A stretch of 64,000 nt of DNA from Phialocephala subalpina (Eukaryota > Ascomycota > Leotiomycetes > Helotiales > Mollisiaceae). The notes below the pieces were generated by a model. It was not told where the DNA came from. It was given only the letters and a program-made list of their open reading frames with translations, and did not search any database. Position numbers and translations under genes: made by a program. Shown here in pieces: positions 31,148 through 42,340 of this stretch. Numbering within the stretch: position 1 is the first letter of the stretch; each line of letters begins with the position of its first letter. Location: positions 758,430-822,429 of the forward strand of contig FJOG01000001.1 of assembly GCA_900073065.1 (NCBI GenBank). The letters run 5' to 3'.

Positions 31148-31901
31148 TCAATTCGACGATACCGGCGCCTTACCTATCCACTCTGAATTCTGCGCCATCT
31201 CCTGCAACACCCAAGCCACAATACTTTCCTCGAAATGAACAACCCATCCTTTCCTGAACCCGTATATGTTGCGCTAACAGGTGCCGCAGCACCATTTCCC
31301 AGGAATGGTACTCGGAAGAGCGTCCATTTCAACTCCTGTGGATCCTGCGACGTCACAAACTCTCCTAAACCCTTGAATTCCTCGAACGCCGTTCCCCCAA
31401 TCATCTTGACGAGAACCACGGAAGCTTTCCACTTCAATGCACCTTTGTCCTCTGGTGCGGTGAATGAGCATGTACCTAGGACTAGGGCCCGTTTGAACTT
31501 GTTCGCAATAAGGAGTGGGAAGATGAGCTTCATGCAGTCGGTAACCGGCTTATTGTCTGTTAGTATTGACTTTGGAATATACCTAGGGGACTTACTGTTT
31601 CTTTAGAGCCCATCATGGGCCCAGCGAACGGATGAAGATGCTAGCTCCGGAAGCGGTCACTCTTTGGAGAACATTCTTGTCGTTCAGCTGCCCTTCGGTG
31701 ACATTGATTCGGGGATTGTTGCGTATGTCGTCGGGTAGCTTGCCGGGGTTGCGGACGAGAAGCGTTAGTTTATGACCTTGCGAGAGGGCTTCGTTGCAGA
31801 ATTGCAAGCCAACGGGACCTGCAGCACGTTAGTATTTGTCTTCCCACTCTAAGGGAACTGTATTTACCCGTTGCCCCGATTACTAAGATGTGTTCCGGCA
31901 T
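31148..31901 (-). pseudogene. NmrA-like NAD(P)-binding protein (two frameshifts)
   Basis: Starts 'MPEHILVIGATG', with the glycine motif GxxGxxG completed as 'GATGPVGLQF' across the first intron (31819-31867). It continues 'KLTLLVRNPGKLPDDIRN', 'VTEGQLND'. Near 31630 one base is missing: 'SIFIRS' in one frame, 'HPFAGPMMGSKET' in the next. After the second intron (branch ACTAAC) 'RALVLGTCSFTAPEDK' and 'TLFRVPFLGNG' are normal. A second one-base loss at about 31245 shifts 'TYTGSGKDG' away from 'VHFEESIVAWVLQEMAQNSE'. Each break is one base, so both could be sequencing errors, but as given the gene is broken. Family members are atypical SDRs, either reductases or redox-sensing regulators. Confidence 0.65.
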
Positions 31902-32512
31902 GAGAGTGGTTGCAGCTATTGCTTATGGTCTCATAGCAATGCCCAGGATTGAATAGGAAGTTACTGTATGCTGGAATGTGACGTGTGGGGGAATAAGTAT
32001 GGGTTTGAATATGATTAGCAGAGAAATATGAGAGTTTCGAAAATGACAAATAGCATTATAGATCAGATTCACTTGATAAACCGCATGTTCAATCATATAC
32101 TCAGGCTGACAAATGAAAGCTAATAAAGTAGCTAAGAAAAAGAGTATATCTTCGTAATGATGAGGTTGAGGATAAGGAGGCCGAGGACAAGGACTGGGAT
32201 TGGCTCGGCTCCGGATTGTCCATCGTGCCGAAACCTTGCAGTAGTCTGGCGGCAGAGCGGATTAGGAATAGCTCATCGCTAAAGCTTTGCCTCCTGGCGC
32301 GTTCCATTATGTCTTCCGGCCCCAGCTTCCATTTTCATCTCTGCGTCTGACAGAGACCCGGTTTCTCTTTCATGTGGATTCCTCGGCCTGGACGCGCTGC
32401 ACTCACGGACCGGATCACACTTCCTCACGCCTTGATTATCAGAGCCGTGGGAAATAACCATCCGTGGCGCAAGCTTCCGCGATAGGGAGAGCACCACGAA
32501 GAAGCCGGAAGA
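31902..32512. other. Divergent intergenic region
   Basis: Between the NmrA-like gene and the Zn2Cys6 gene. No coding frame supported. Confidence 0.45.
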
Positions 32513-34164
32513 ATGATGGCAGGCACCTCTTTCCTCACATATGAACTATATAGTAAAGGCTTGGTCTTGGCAAAGGACAAGCCCAAGCGTCGTCGCGTTA
32601 CGACAGGCTGCCTCGAATGTACGTAGTAAATCCGGCCGGCTCCTGCAGTATAGCTGATATGATGACGGCGGCTTTCAGGCAAACAGAGAAAAAAGAAGTG
32701 TGACGAGAAGAGGCCAATATGTTCCCAATGTTTGAGGCATCGTGGTGCTGCGTCTATTTGTACTTGGCCTCAATCCTCAACACCAAGGTTGTCGACTCCT
32801 CAATCTTCGACGTCTGAAAAGTCAACACCTCACACTCCAAAAGCGATGGCAGCGTCGCTTCAACAAAGCAATCGCGAAATGATCAATTCTATTACGGGAA
32901 ATTCAAACGACTGTCACAGTGATATCAACCAGGATACAGTGAAGCTCTTCACTCTACTGCCATCCTTTAAAGGCATCTCTATGAATGCAATTGAGAAACA
33001 TCTATTCCATGCTCTCACATCCAGATCTGAAGCAATAACATCCAATACTTCTCTTCTTCGAGACTTTTCTTTCTCCTCCCTATTACCGCCACTAAGCCTC
33101 TGGTATCCAGTAACCAGAAGTGCAGCCCTCGCTTGCGGGGCAGTCCTGCTCGCGAATTCAATCGACGCGGCATGGCTTCCCATAGCACAGTACTATCATA
33201 CCCAAACGATTCATGCAATACGCACGTCCTTACTAAGAGATGGTGGCGAGCAGAATCTCCCCGCTGTTCTGCTTCTGCACTTATATGAGGTACGCTATGC
33301 TATTCGCAGCGTGGATATGTGTTAAGTTCTCTCTAGGAATTGCGTGCAGATAGCATGTGTCCCACGCATATGCATCTTGCGGGAGCACAAGAACTGATCC
33401 TCTTGATGATGGACCATTCCTGGACTACAGCAACTGGATATCAACGCATAATGGTCGAGGTGTTTCTCTATCGCGCTGCGGTGTCCAGCACCTTTATCAG
33501 CACGTCGCCAATCGACGTATGTATTGACCGGCATTCAAGATTCTTACAACAGTCTTCAATGTTGGTAAACGGTTCCAGCAAAATCGAACATAGTACAATC
33601 CTGGGCGTACCAAGTGAAATTTTCACTAATGTGATGGCGCTTTCTTTGCTCCGACGTTGTATGCCTCTCCAGCCACCGGATGAAATCCGAGCTGTGCGCA
33701 TCTACTCCCGGCTCCAAGCATATTTGGTAGCCAATGCCCCAGGAGAATCTGACCTCGATCAGCCTCTGCAATTGCTCCTCACCGGAGAACTATACTGTTT
33801 GGCGTGCTTGTTGTTTTTGGAGAAGATACTGAGGCCAAGCCTGCAATCGCACGATCCTGAGGCGCGGGCGATTATCGGAAGAGCGCTTGCAGTGTGGTCG
33901 AAGTTCGTTGCGGCCGATTTCAAGAGTCCTACGATTAAATGGCCACTCGTTATTCTGGGCTGCGGAGCCATTGAAGAGGCTGAGAGAGAGATGTTTCGAA
34001 GGCCTTTTGAGGTGCTTGCTTCGTTGGGCGTAGGAAGGGCACAGAGTATACTGAGTCTCTTTGACCATGCTTGGGGGATTGCTTTACCTGATCAATCGAA
34101 TATTCGGTTTTTAGGTTTAAATGTGTTATTGTATAATGATTTGTTGTTTTCTATTTTAGTATGA
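32513..34164 (+). CDS. Zn2Cys6 transcription factor
   Basis: Exons 32513-32618, 32679-33289 and 33337-34164 close to 514 aa. The binuclear zinc cluster is C33-x2-C36-x6-C43-x6-C50-x2-C53-x9-C63 ('TTGCLECKQRKKKCDEKRP'), split by the first intron within codon 36 as is common in this class. A basic stretch KPKRRR precedes it. A Ser/Thr/Pro linker ('STPRLSTPQSSTSEKSTP') leads to a helical middle and C-terminal region of the fungal-specific factor type ('LAGAQELILLMMDHSWTTAT', 'RRPFEVLASLG'). The final ~40 coding bases lie in a perfect 250-bp tandem duplication, so the present C-terminus may be the product of that event. Possible regulator of the nearby MFS or reductase genes (inference from position only). 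Confidence 0.9.
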
Positions 34165-34373
34165 AATTAAAGATTATAAGACTTAATTTGGATTTGTTTG
34201 GGAGGGTTATCTTGGACTGCCTACACTAGGCGGGCAGTATAGATGTCCATGCTAGAGCATCTAGGTGTAATGGGAGAGGTCCTATTACTTATGCGGGACC
34301 CCTTTTGCGCGGTAAAAGGGGATTTTGAGGCGGAGGTGAGGGAGATGGAGGTGGTGAGTGTGAGGAGAGGTTC
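34124..34373. repeat. Perfect 250-bp tandem duplication, copy 1
   Basis: Identical to 34374-34623 as far as I can compare by eye. Covers the last codons and stop of the Zn2Cys6 gene plus 3' flank. Contains the hairpin CCCCTTTT/AAAAGGGG. Confidence 0.9.
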
Positions 34374-34623
34374 TGTTATTGTATAATGATTTGTTGTTTT
34401 CTATTTTAGTATGAAATTAAAGATTATAAGACTTAATTTGGATTTGTTTGGGAGGGTTATCTTGGACTGCCTACACTAGGCGGGCAGTATAGATGTCCAT
34501 GCTAGAGCATCTAGGTGTAATGGGAGAGGTCCTATTACTTATGCGGGACCCCTTTTGCGCGGTAAAAGGGGATTTTGAGGCGGAGGTGAGGGAGATGGAG
34601 GTGGTGAGTGTGAGGAGAGGTTC
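34374..34623. repeat. Perfect 250-bp tandem duplication, copy 2
   Basis: Starts TGTTATTGTATAATG and ends TGAGGAGAGGTTC. The join to copy 1 is direct, with no spacer. The lack of differences implies a recent event or a repeat too short to be recognised by RIP. Confidence 0.9.
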
Positions 34624-35398
34624 CCCATCATCGTGAAGATCTCGCAACATTGAAATTGTAGTTCGGGGTGGTATTTGAGATATACTGTCCGAGATTCGGG
34701 ATCTCCACGTAATAGTAGTGTGAACACCCGCCTATTTAACAACCCAATGCTGATCTTGAAGCCGGCCAAAGAAGCCGCATGAGAGCGCGCAAAGGGGTTT
34801 GATAGGTTCGTCTCTCATAAAAGGGACGTCAAAGTTGAGAGTTTAGAGACAGCATCACAGGATAGATTTCAAATGGAGAATTTGAAGGCTGATGCGGCCA
34901 CTTGGCAATTTTCTGTCTAGACATGTACTCATCCGTCTGCTGTAAATGGAGGCGTTGAATCTAAAGAGAGGATGCGAGTAGTACTATAGATTAAGAAGCG
35001 AACAATGAGTGTTGACAAAGTTGGAATGAAACAACTTGACTCGGGATGAAAAGTCTCACATGGGACGAAAAGGATAATGCTGAACGGACTTTATCGCTAT
35101 ATCGAACACGGAGAGTCAAACAGACATTATTTAACGTCAATGTACACAACCAACAATGTCTGAATCCATCATGAAAAAGGGTTTGCTTGCAGGACTAACT
35201 AATTGCATCAACATCCCCTAACCTTCCCCTCATGAAAGTAATAACAGGAAGGATATCATAAAAACGCCGTTTGATGCGAAAGCCCCTCAAATCCTCCGCC
35301 CACTGTAAAAATATGACGCCTCGAACGCCATGCTCAGGCTCCTGCGCTGGCACATCTATGCAATACCGTAATTGTACAATGAATAAACCAGATCAGAT
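34624..35398. other. Intergenic
   Basis: 3' flanks of the Zn2Cys6 gene and rad21. No gene supported. Confidence 0.5.
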
Positions 35399-37373
35399 CT
35401 AAGCGGCGACGGCAACCATGGTTGGCCGCTCGAGGGTCGAGCTGGGGCCAGCTTCCTCTTCTGCGATTTCACCACCTGCTTCTCTCTCGGCCCAGTCTCC
35501 CCATAGACCTCGCTTGCCTCGAACTCTGATTGGTGCGCCAACCAGATTTTCATTTTGGTCGACCTTGACGGCGTCTTTTGTGGCAAGAACCAATATTTCG
35601 AAGAACATCTTCGTGGCATCAGCTCTGGTAGTGCTTGCTTCTGGTAGAAGGTCCTGGAAAAGTACGCTGGCCTTCTTGCGCTTGTCGGGGCTGTTAGCCG
35701 CATCAGGGCCGAATTGATCACGAAGGAGGTGAACGGCGTGCTTGGTACCGAGAGACACTGGACCGCTGTCTGCTGGATGAACAAGCGGTGCGGTGGTCTC
35801 GTCAAAGTTGGGGCCAGGGCTGAGAGCATCAAGGCCAGCACTTGGCTCATGCTCATCGTCGTTGTTCATCATGAATCCATCGTCGTCAGCCAGTTCGATC
35901 ATGGTTCCATCGGGTGCGACGGTTGTGTTTGCATCAATGCCACCCGCATTGTCGAGACCTGCAGCAAGATCATCCTCTTCGCCGAGATCAAGGCGGGGAG
36001 ATTTTGACGGATTCTGCTCATCACCGCTTTCCATATCTGCAATACCACTATCACGTTTGCGCTTAAGCTCTCCGCTTCTTCGAACTGCATTGAGTGACAG
36101 CATCCCGCGGAGTTCTGGTGCCCAGCCACTACTTCTGCCATCACCCATAATGTTGGAAACGAATCCACCATTCTTCTGCATTTCCATGAGAGTGAGAAGT
36201 GCGGGATCTCTCGGTAGGAACGACTGTGGTCTGAGGATCTTGTCATGACTCTCTTGTTGCTCCTTGATCTGGGAAGTTGCGAGCATGATCTCAGAATCGG
36301 CATGGAGGAATCGTTGTCGGCGAGCGCGTTGTGCTGGGTTACGGAAGACAGACTGTTCCGTCTCATCTTCTGGCTCAAAGAGTGTGGAGTTTAGGTTGCG
36401 TTGATGCTCAGCCTCGACTTCTGCTGCGAGATCATCGTCAATGTCGGACAGAGGCGACTCTGAAATTCTCTCGGGGCGGACAAGAGGAGCTGGGGGCAAA
36501 ACGATGTCGTCTCCTCCCATGTCAAGCATATCGTAATCTCCGTCGTCATCTGCTAGTCGGATGCCATCATCGCCACCTCCAAAATCAAGGTTGAGAGATG
36601 TATCACGTTCGCCAGCTTCGTTGTCCTTTGATGGCACTTGAATATCTAATTCGCTAAGCAGATCATCCTCCGCAGCTCTAGCAGCGGGTGCATCTCGGCC
36701 GATTTCCATGGTACGGTCCGCCTTTGGGTTGAAGTCGTCGATATCAAGACCGAAATCCAAGCCTAAATCGAGATCATCCATAGGTTCCAAAACCAAATCA
36801 TCATCATTCTGATTCTCAATGCTATTCTGCAAGAATTGACTGCCAGTAAAGTCTTCCTGGAGGTTGATGTCGCGACTGCCGGCTCTGCGTTTTCGTTGAG
36901 GTGTGTCGTCTTCGAGCTGAGAGAAGAGGAATGATGCGTCGGGCATAGGCGGCATCTCCAGGTTATCGCCCTCAGTAAGTACATCTGGGAGCATAAGAGC
37001 ATCTCGGGAGGGCATATGAAGGCCGGCAGGGATATCGTTATTTCCAGAAAGGCGGAAGGCCTAGAGAGTAAGCAACTGGAACACTAGCTAGGATGTTGGA
37101 TCACTATACCATCTTAATCTTCATGAGTGCTTCATTGCAGTCATCAAGTAAATAACGCGCTTTTCGACTGTATATTCTCACAACACCCAGCAGGAGCTGT
37201 CCACTCAGTCGAAGGGCCATTGGCGCCTGGTTCGGGGTAACGATAGCATCGACACTATCCTTTACGCTGGCTTGCAGGATGTGGTTCTTGGAAAGCTTTC
37301 GTTCGAGATTGGCCGAAAGCCAGACCCGAGCCAAGGGGCCTGTCTTCGAGAGGAGAGTCTCTGAATAGAACAT
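35399..37373 (-). CDS. rad21: Cohesin alpha-kleisin subunit Rad21/Scc1
   Basis: Two exons (37373-37110 and 37060-35399) close to 641 aa. The N-terminal kleisin domain (1-~100) is textbook: 'MFYSETLLSKTGPLARVWLS', 'ANLERKLSKNHILQ', 'LRLSGQLLLGVVRIYSRKA', 'YLLDDCNEAL'; it binds Smc3. A long acidic, disordered middle follows (DDDLVLEPMDDLDLGLDFGLD-like). The C-terminal winged helix that binds Smc1 is 'KKASVLFQDLLPEASTTRAD' and 'ATKMFFEILVLATKDAVKV'. It holds sister chromatids together and is cut by separase at anaphase. Length fits ascomycete Rad21. The rad21 start faces pmr1 across about 900 bp. Confidence 0.95.
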
Positions 37374-38276
37374 ATTGATTATAGGTAATGATCAAAGGTG
37401 ATCTCGAAGGCTTGCGCCAGGCGATGATGCGTTATGGGTGCGAAGCAATGGTTTGTTGGTGGGTAGGTTGACCGCGTTTGTTGTGTTGTTATGATACGGG
37501 CGCGTCGAGAGAAATACCAACTTCGGTCGCAGATCGCATTCAAGGCGCGTTGTCTATCCCAGAATTTAGGTAATTATTGGCGTCGCAACTCGATGGTTCA
37601 GCGATAGCAAGAGATGAAGCGATTATTAGGGAGGTTGTGTTGTGTTGTGCGACAAAATTTCGAGGTGGGGAGCGATCTTGATGGTATTGATTTGAAGTGG
37701 CTGGCTGGTATGGGACGGAAGCGCTAGCTAAATTGGAGCCTGCACTTAAAGCCTCGGAAGTGAGGCATTAATCACGTGACTATAATTTTTCCAAATGTCT
37801 GAAAATGGTATGATAATTGGCTGAATAAAGGACAATTAAACTACTGATGCGTATTTCACAATGTTGGTAGCGAACTCAAGTACATAATCCTCTAATGTTG
37901 TTGCGACTCTCAGCAAATCTCATCCCCTTTACCCAGAACTGAGCCTGGCCAAACTCGCCCTGAGACCTGCACCAACAGGGGTCAAGCCGAACGCCAAAAG
38001 TCGTCAGTGCAGCGTGGAGCTTTGAAACGGCAAAAGAGCAGTCGCGGACACGTAATTGTTAGGACCAGAATTATTTTGTGTCTTGAACCGCCAATGACCC
38101 CCGACGACCATATTCGCAGTCGCATTAATTGACCTCTGGCCACTAAGTCTCACATAAGTGCTGCCATCCCGCCCGTCAGCTCCCAACACCATCTTCGAGA
38201 TCGTATGCCTCAGCGATAGAGACCGTGGACACGACAGCATCAGTTGCTGCTCGTCCTTGACTGGAGGACAGGAGGA
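37374..38276. promoter_or_regulatory. Divergent rad21 / pmr1 promoter region
   Basis: About 900 bp without coding support. Contains CACGTGAC at about 37772, an E-box-like site. No G1/S MCB (ACGCGT) cluster stands out. Confidence 0.4.
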
Positions 38277-41200
38277 ATGGCTTGGCCGCGCATATCTCGG
38301 TCTGCGAGTCCAGGAGCCAGCTTATTGCCCTTGACGAACCTGCCACCTGGCGATAATTCACGATTAGAACCGCCTTCAAGGCGAGGATCTCCAGACCGGT
38401 CGAGGTCGAGAAGTAGACATGCGCGGAGCTCCTCGTCCATTGCGAAGGTTTGTACATGTGTATAAAGTATTCCGGATGGTACTGACTGCTTGATAGACGG
38501 TAGCAGACGAGTTTGCAGGTCTCTCTCCGAACGAAACTGCTGAGCGCCTGCAGACATCCCTCACCACCGGTCTCTCCCCAGCCGAAGCTCTTGCTCGATT
38601 ACATGACCAAGGCCCGAACGAATTACCACATGAAGAGCCCGAACCGTTATGGCTACGATTTTTGAAACAGTTCAAAGAGCCGCTGATCCTCCTGCTACTT
38701 TGTTCTGCCGGTGCGTCAGTGATTGTTGGAAATAAGGACGATGCCATCAGTATTGCTGTGGCGGTCACAATTGTGGTTTCAGTTGGATTTATACAAGAAT
38801 ATCGATCAGAGAAGTCAATTGAGGCTTTGAGCCACTTGGTGCCGAACCATGCACATCTTATTCGAGGAGATCAGGCCAGGACAGCGAATCCAAGAACACC
38901 GTCATGGCCACCAAGCGCAGGACAACCACCAGAAAGGGAACCGATGATGGATTCGACATCTTCCGAGGATGATGAGGTGAAGTTGGAGGCTGCGTCAAGC
39001 AAAGTTATGGCAGCGCAGCTTGTACCTGGGGACCTGGTTCTGTTCACGACTGGAGACCGAATACCAGCAGATATCCGCGTTACAAAGGCATCAGACTTAT
39101 CAATTGACGAATCCAATCTTACCGGCGAGAACGAACCCGTAAGGATAACGGCAGATGCTATAAGCAGGAATACCTACCCACCACGAGCTTCTTCCAGAAA
39201 TCTTGAGCCCCCAGGCTCACCATCCTATGCTTCTGCGGGCAGCGGCACTGTCGGTGCAGATACCCGTTTAAACAGTACAACGAACATTGCATTCATGGGA
39301 ACACTTGTCAGATCAGGACACGGGCAAGGAATTGTGTATGCGACTGGAGGAAACACACATTTTGGCACAATTGCTGCGAGTGTGACAGAAACCGAGAGTC
39401 CGCGAACACCTCTACAGCTTTCTATGGATTCGCTCGGATCACAACTCAGTCAAGCCTCGTTCGTAATTATTGCGATAATTTCTCTGGTGGGATGGTACCA
39501 AGGCAAAGCACTGCTAGAGATCTTCACAATTTCAATCTCTCTGGCTGTAGCAGCAATCCCGGAAGGCCTCCCAATTATTGTGACAGTCACCCTAGCTCTT
39601 GGAGTCCACCGTATGGCGAGACATAATGCTATTGTGCGGAAGATGCCGAGTGTGGAGACTCTTGGTTCTGTAAATGTTGTCTGCAGTGATAAAACTGGTA
39701 AATGAGTTGCCCCAAGCTCCAGCCTCGTTACTGACATTATTGCAGGGACATTGACCATGAACCACATGACAACAACCAAGCTGTGGTACTTTGATGCGGA
39801 CTCGCCAATTGCTGTTGATTCTGACGATGAAGCGACTGAAGGAAAACCAGACCCAGTAACTTTGCGAATCCTTCGGATCGGCAACATCGCAAATAATGCA
39901 CGTCTGAACCGGCGGTACGCACACGCGCAAACTGCCTCCTCCATGGCAGTATTGTCCTCCACTGGGACGGACAATCATACGCTTCGAAGCCGATGGGTAG
40001 GACAGCCTACAGATGTGGCTATGTTAGATTTATTGGATCGATTCAAGGAACACGATGTTCGAGATAGGCTTGGACATCGGCTTGGGGAGACGCCTTTCAG
40101 CTCCGAACGAAAATGGATGGGTGTTTCTGTTGGCGACCTCAACCCTGACGGAAGCTCCTCGTCAAAAGAGGTTGCGTACATTAAAGGGGCAATGGACAGA
40201 GTCTTGTCCAGATGCGACACATACTTGACGAAAGACGGACGAGAAGTTGTTCTAGATGCGGCCCGAAGACAAGAAGCCTTAGACGCAGCAGAGAAGTTGG
40301 CCCAGGAAGGTCTTCGTGTGCTGGGATTCGCAAGCGGCCCGGTCGCAAAGCACGCCAAGTCTATCAGTTCGATCAGCCGTAGTAGCACACCTACAACCAA
40401 GATCGCAGAGCCCCTCGTGTCACATGGCGAGGATGTTTACAAAGGGCTGTGCTTTGCGGGTCTCGTTGGGATGAGTGATCCTCCCAGAACCGGTGTCACC
40501 AAGTCAATTCGACGCCTCATGCGAGGAGGTGTGAAAGTGATCATGATCACAGGTGATGCAGAGACAACGGCATTAGCTATTGGGAAGAAGCTCGGTATGT
40601 CAATTGCGACTCCCCGTGAACACACAGCCAGTTCTGTAGCCGTAAAGCCGGTCCTGAGTGGGCATGAAATCGAGGAGATGTCGGACGAGGAGCTCGAGGC
40701 TGCGATAGCCAATACTTCAATATTCGCAAGGACGAGCCCGGATCACAAGATGAAAATTATCCGAGCATTACAAGCTCGAGGTGACATCGTAGCGATGACC
40801 GGAGATGGTGTCAATGATGCACCAGCATTGAAGAAAGCAGATATCGGAATATCTATGGGTCTCCAAGGCACCGATGTCGCCAAAGAAGCTGCAGATATGA
40901 TTTTGACGGACGATGATTTTTCTACCATCTTACGCGCCATTGAAGAAGGCAAAGGCATCTTCAACAATATCCAAAATTTCCTTACATTCCAGCTGAGCAC
41001 AAGCGCTGCTGCTCTGACTCTGGTGTTTTTCTGCACGTGTCTGGGATTTAAGAATCCTTTGAACGCGATGCAGATTCTCTGGATCAGTAAGCGGACCCAG
41101 TATTCCTTGCCTCAATCTTGCCTAATGCTAATATGTAACAGATATCATCATGGACGGACCCCCTGCACAATCTCTAGGTGTCGAGCCTGTCGACCCAGAT

Positions 41201-41689
41201 GTCATGACCCGACCACCACGAAAGCGTAACGCACCTGTCCTTACATGGCCATTGATCACTCGAGTCATTACATCCGCAACGATCATCATGTGCGGAACAA
41301 TGCTCGTATACACCCACGAAATGCTCACCGACGGCGAAGTCACGAAAAGAGATACGACCATGACATTTACATGTTTCGTCCTCTTCGACATGTTCAACGC
41401 CCTGAACTGCCGCTCGGAATCCAAAAGTGTGCTGAGAGGCGAAGTCGGCCTTTTCAGCAATACACTCTTCAACTGGGCCGTCTCATTGAGTTTAGGAGGA
41501 CAGATTCTCGTGATCTATTTCCCGTGGTTACAAGAGGTGTTCCAGACAGAAGCACTGGGACCATTTGATTTGATTGGGTTGGTGGCGTTGGCGAGTAGCG
41601 TCTTCTGGGTGGATGAAGCGAGGAAATATTGGAAGTCGAGAGGGAAGACTTCGAGGAGGATAGGGGGTGGGTATAGTCAGGTTGTGTAG
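38277..41689 (+). CDS. pmr1: Golgi P-type Ca2+/Mn2+ ATPase (SPCA, Pmr1)
   Basis: Exons 38277-38457, 38507-39697, 39746-41086 and 41142-41689 close to 1086 aa. A Ser/Arg-rich cytosolic head ('[17 protein letters not shown]') precedes the cation ATPase N domain ('[20 protein letters not shown]'). TM1-2 and the actuator domain follow, with 'LTGENEP' (TGE loop). TM4 has '[20 protein letters not shown]' and the phosphorylated Asp is D455 in '[11 protein letters not shown]'. P-domain motifs are '[11 protein letters not shown]', '[19 protein letters not shown]' and '[20 protein letters not shown]'. Final helices include '[20 protein letters not shown]'. It pumps Ca2+ and Mn2+ into the Golgi for glycosylation and secretion. 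The first intron is the least certain; its phase was chosen because it restores the frame into '[17 protein letters not shown]'. Confidence 0.93.
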
Positions 41690-42340
41690 TGTGTATTAAA
41701 TGATGAATCTTCATGGAGACAAAAAGGAGATGGGATTTGTATAAATAGGTTGGAATTGGCATAGATTCCCGAGCGCATGCATTTATGGGAGGATCATTTT
41801 CTGTTGTTTTCATTCAAATTTCGGGAACTTGAAATCCAGTTTCGAACTATTTCCTCTTCAATTTGTTCTATATTTCCACAGCAGTAGTCCTGCCATCAAT
41901 GCCTATTCTGATTTAGTCGTTCATCTTCGCGTCGCTTTCTCAATCGGCTCGTGACCCAAGCGGGGTCGAAGTCATAAAGTTGCAGATCTCCAACCAGGGT
42001 CCACTTTCACCGGCAATTAAACAACCTTAAGTAACGTTACGAGCTTTATACTCTTCGCGATCTTAGCTCTGACAGGAGCTCGGGAGCTTCCACTTCAGAT
42101 GAAAGCGCGTCATGATAAGCTTTTGTGGCACTCGTTCCTGGAGAGAGGCACAGGGCAGTGGCGCGGCGGGGCTAAAAGGAGAGTGCGGGGAGGGGAGGTT
42201 ACATGCGATTTAATCAATCTTATCATCTAAATTCATCTATCGAACGATGCTGTTTGGGAACATAAGACGCAACGGATGAATCCTTTACGCCTCTGTCGTC
42301 CGAAGTCTTCGCATCAAGCAATTCGTTACCAACTCCGAGC
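41690..42340. other. Intergenic
   Basis: 3' flank of pmr1 and promoter of the GH35 gene. No gene supported. Confidence 0.5.

Noticed and set aside
38240..38557. Minus-strand frame with good ATG over the start of pmr1
   Set aside because: Antisense to the Ser/Arg-rich first exon; no family resemblance.
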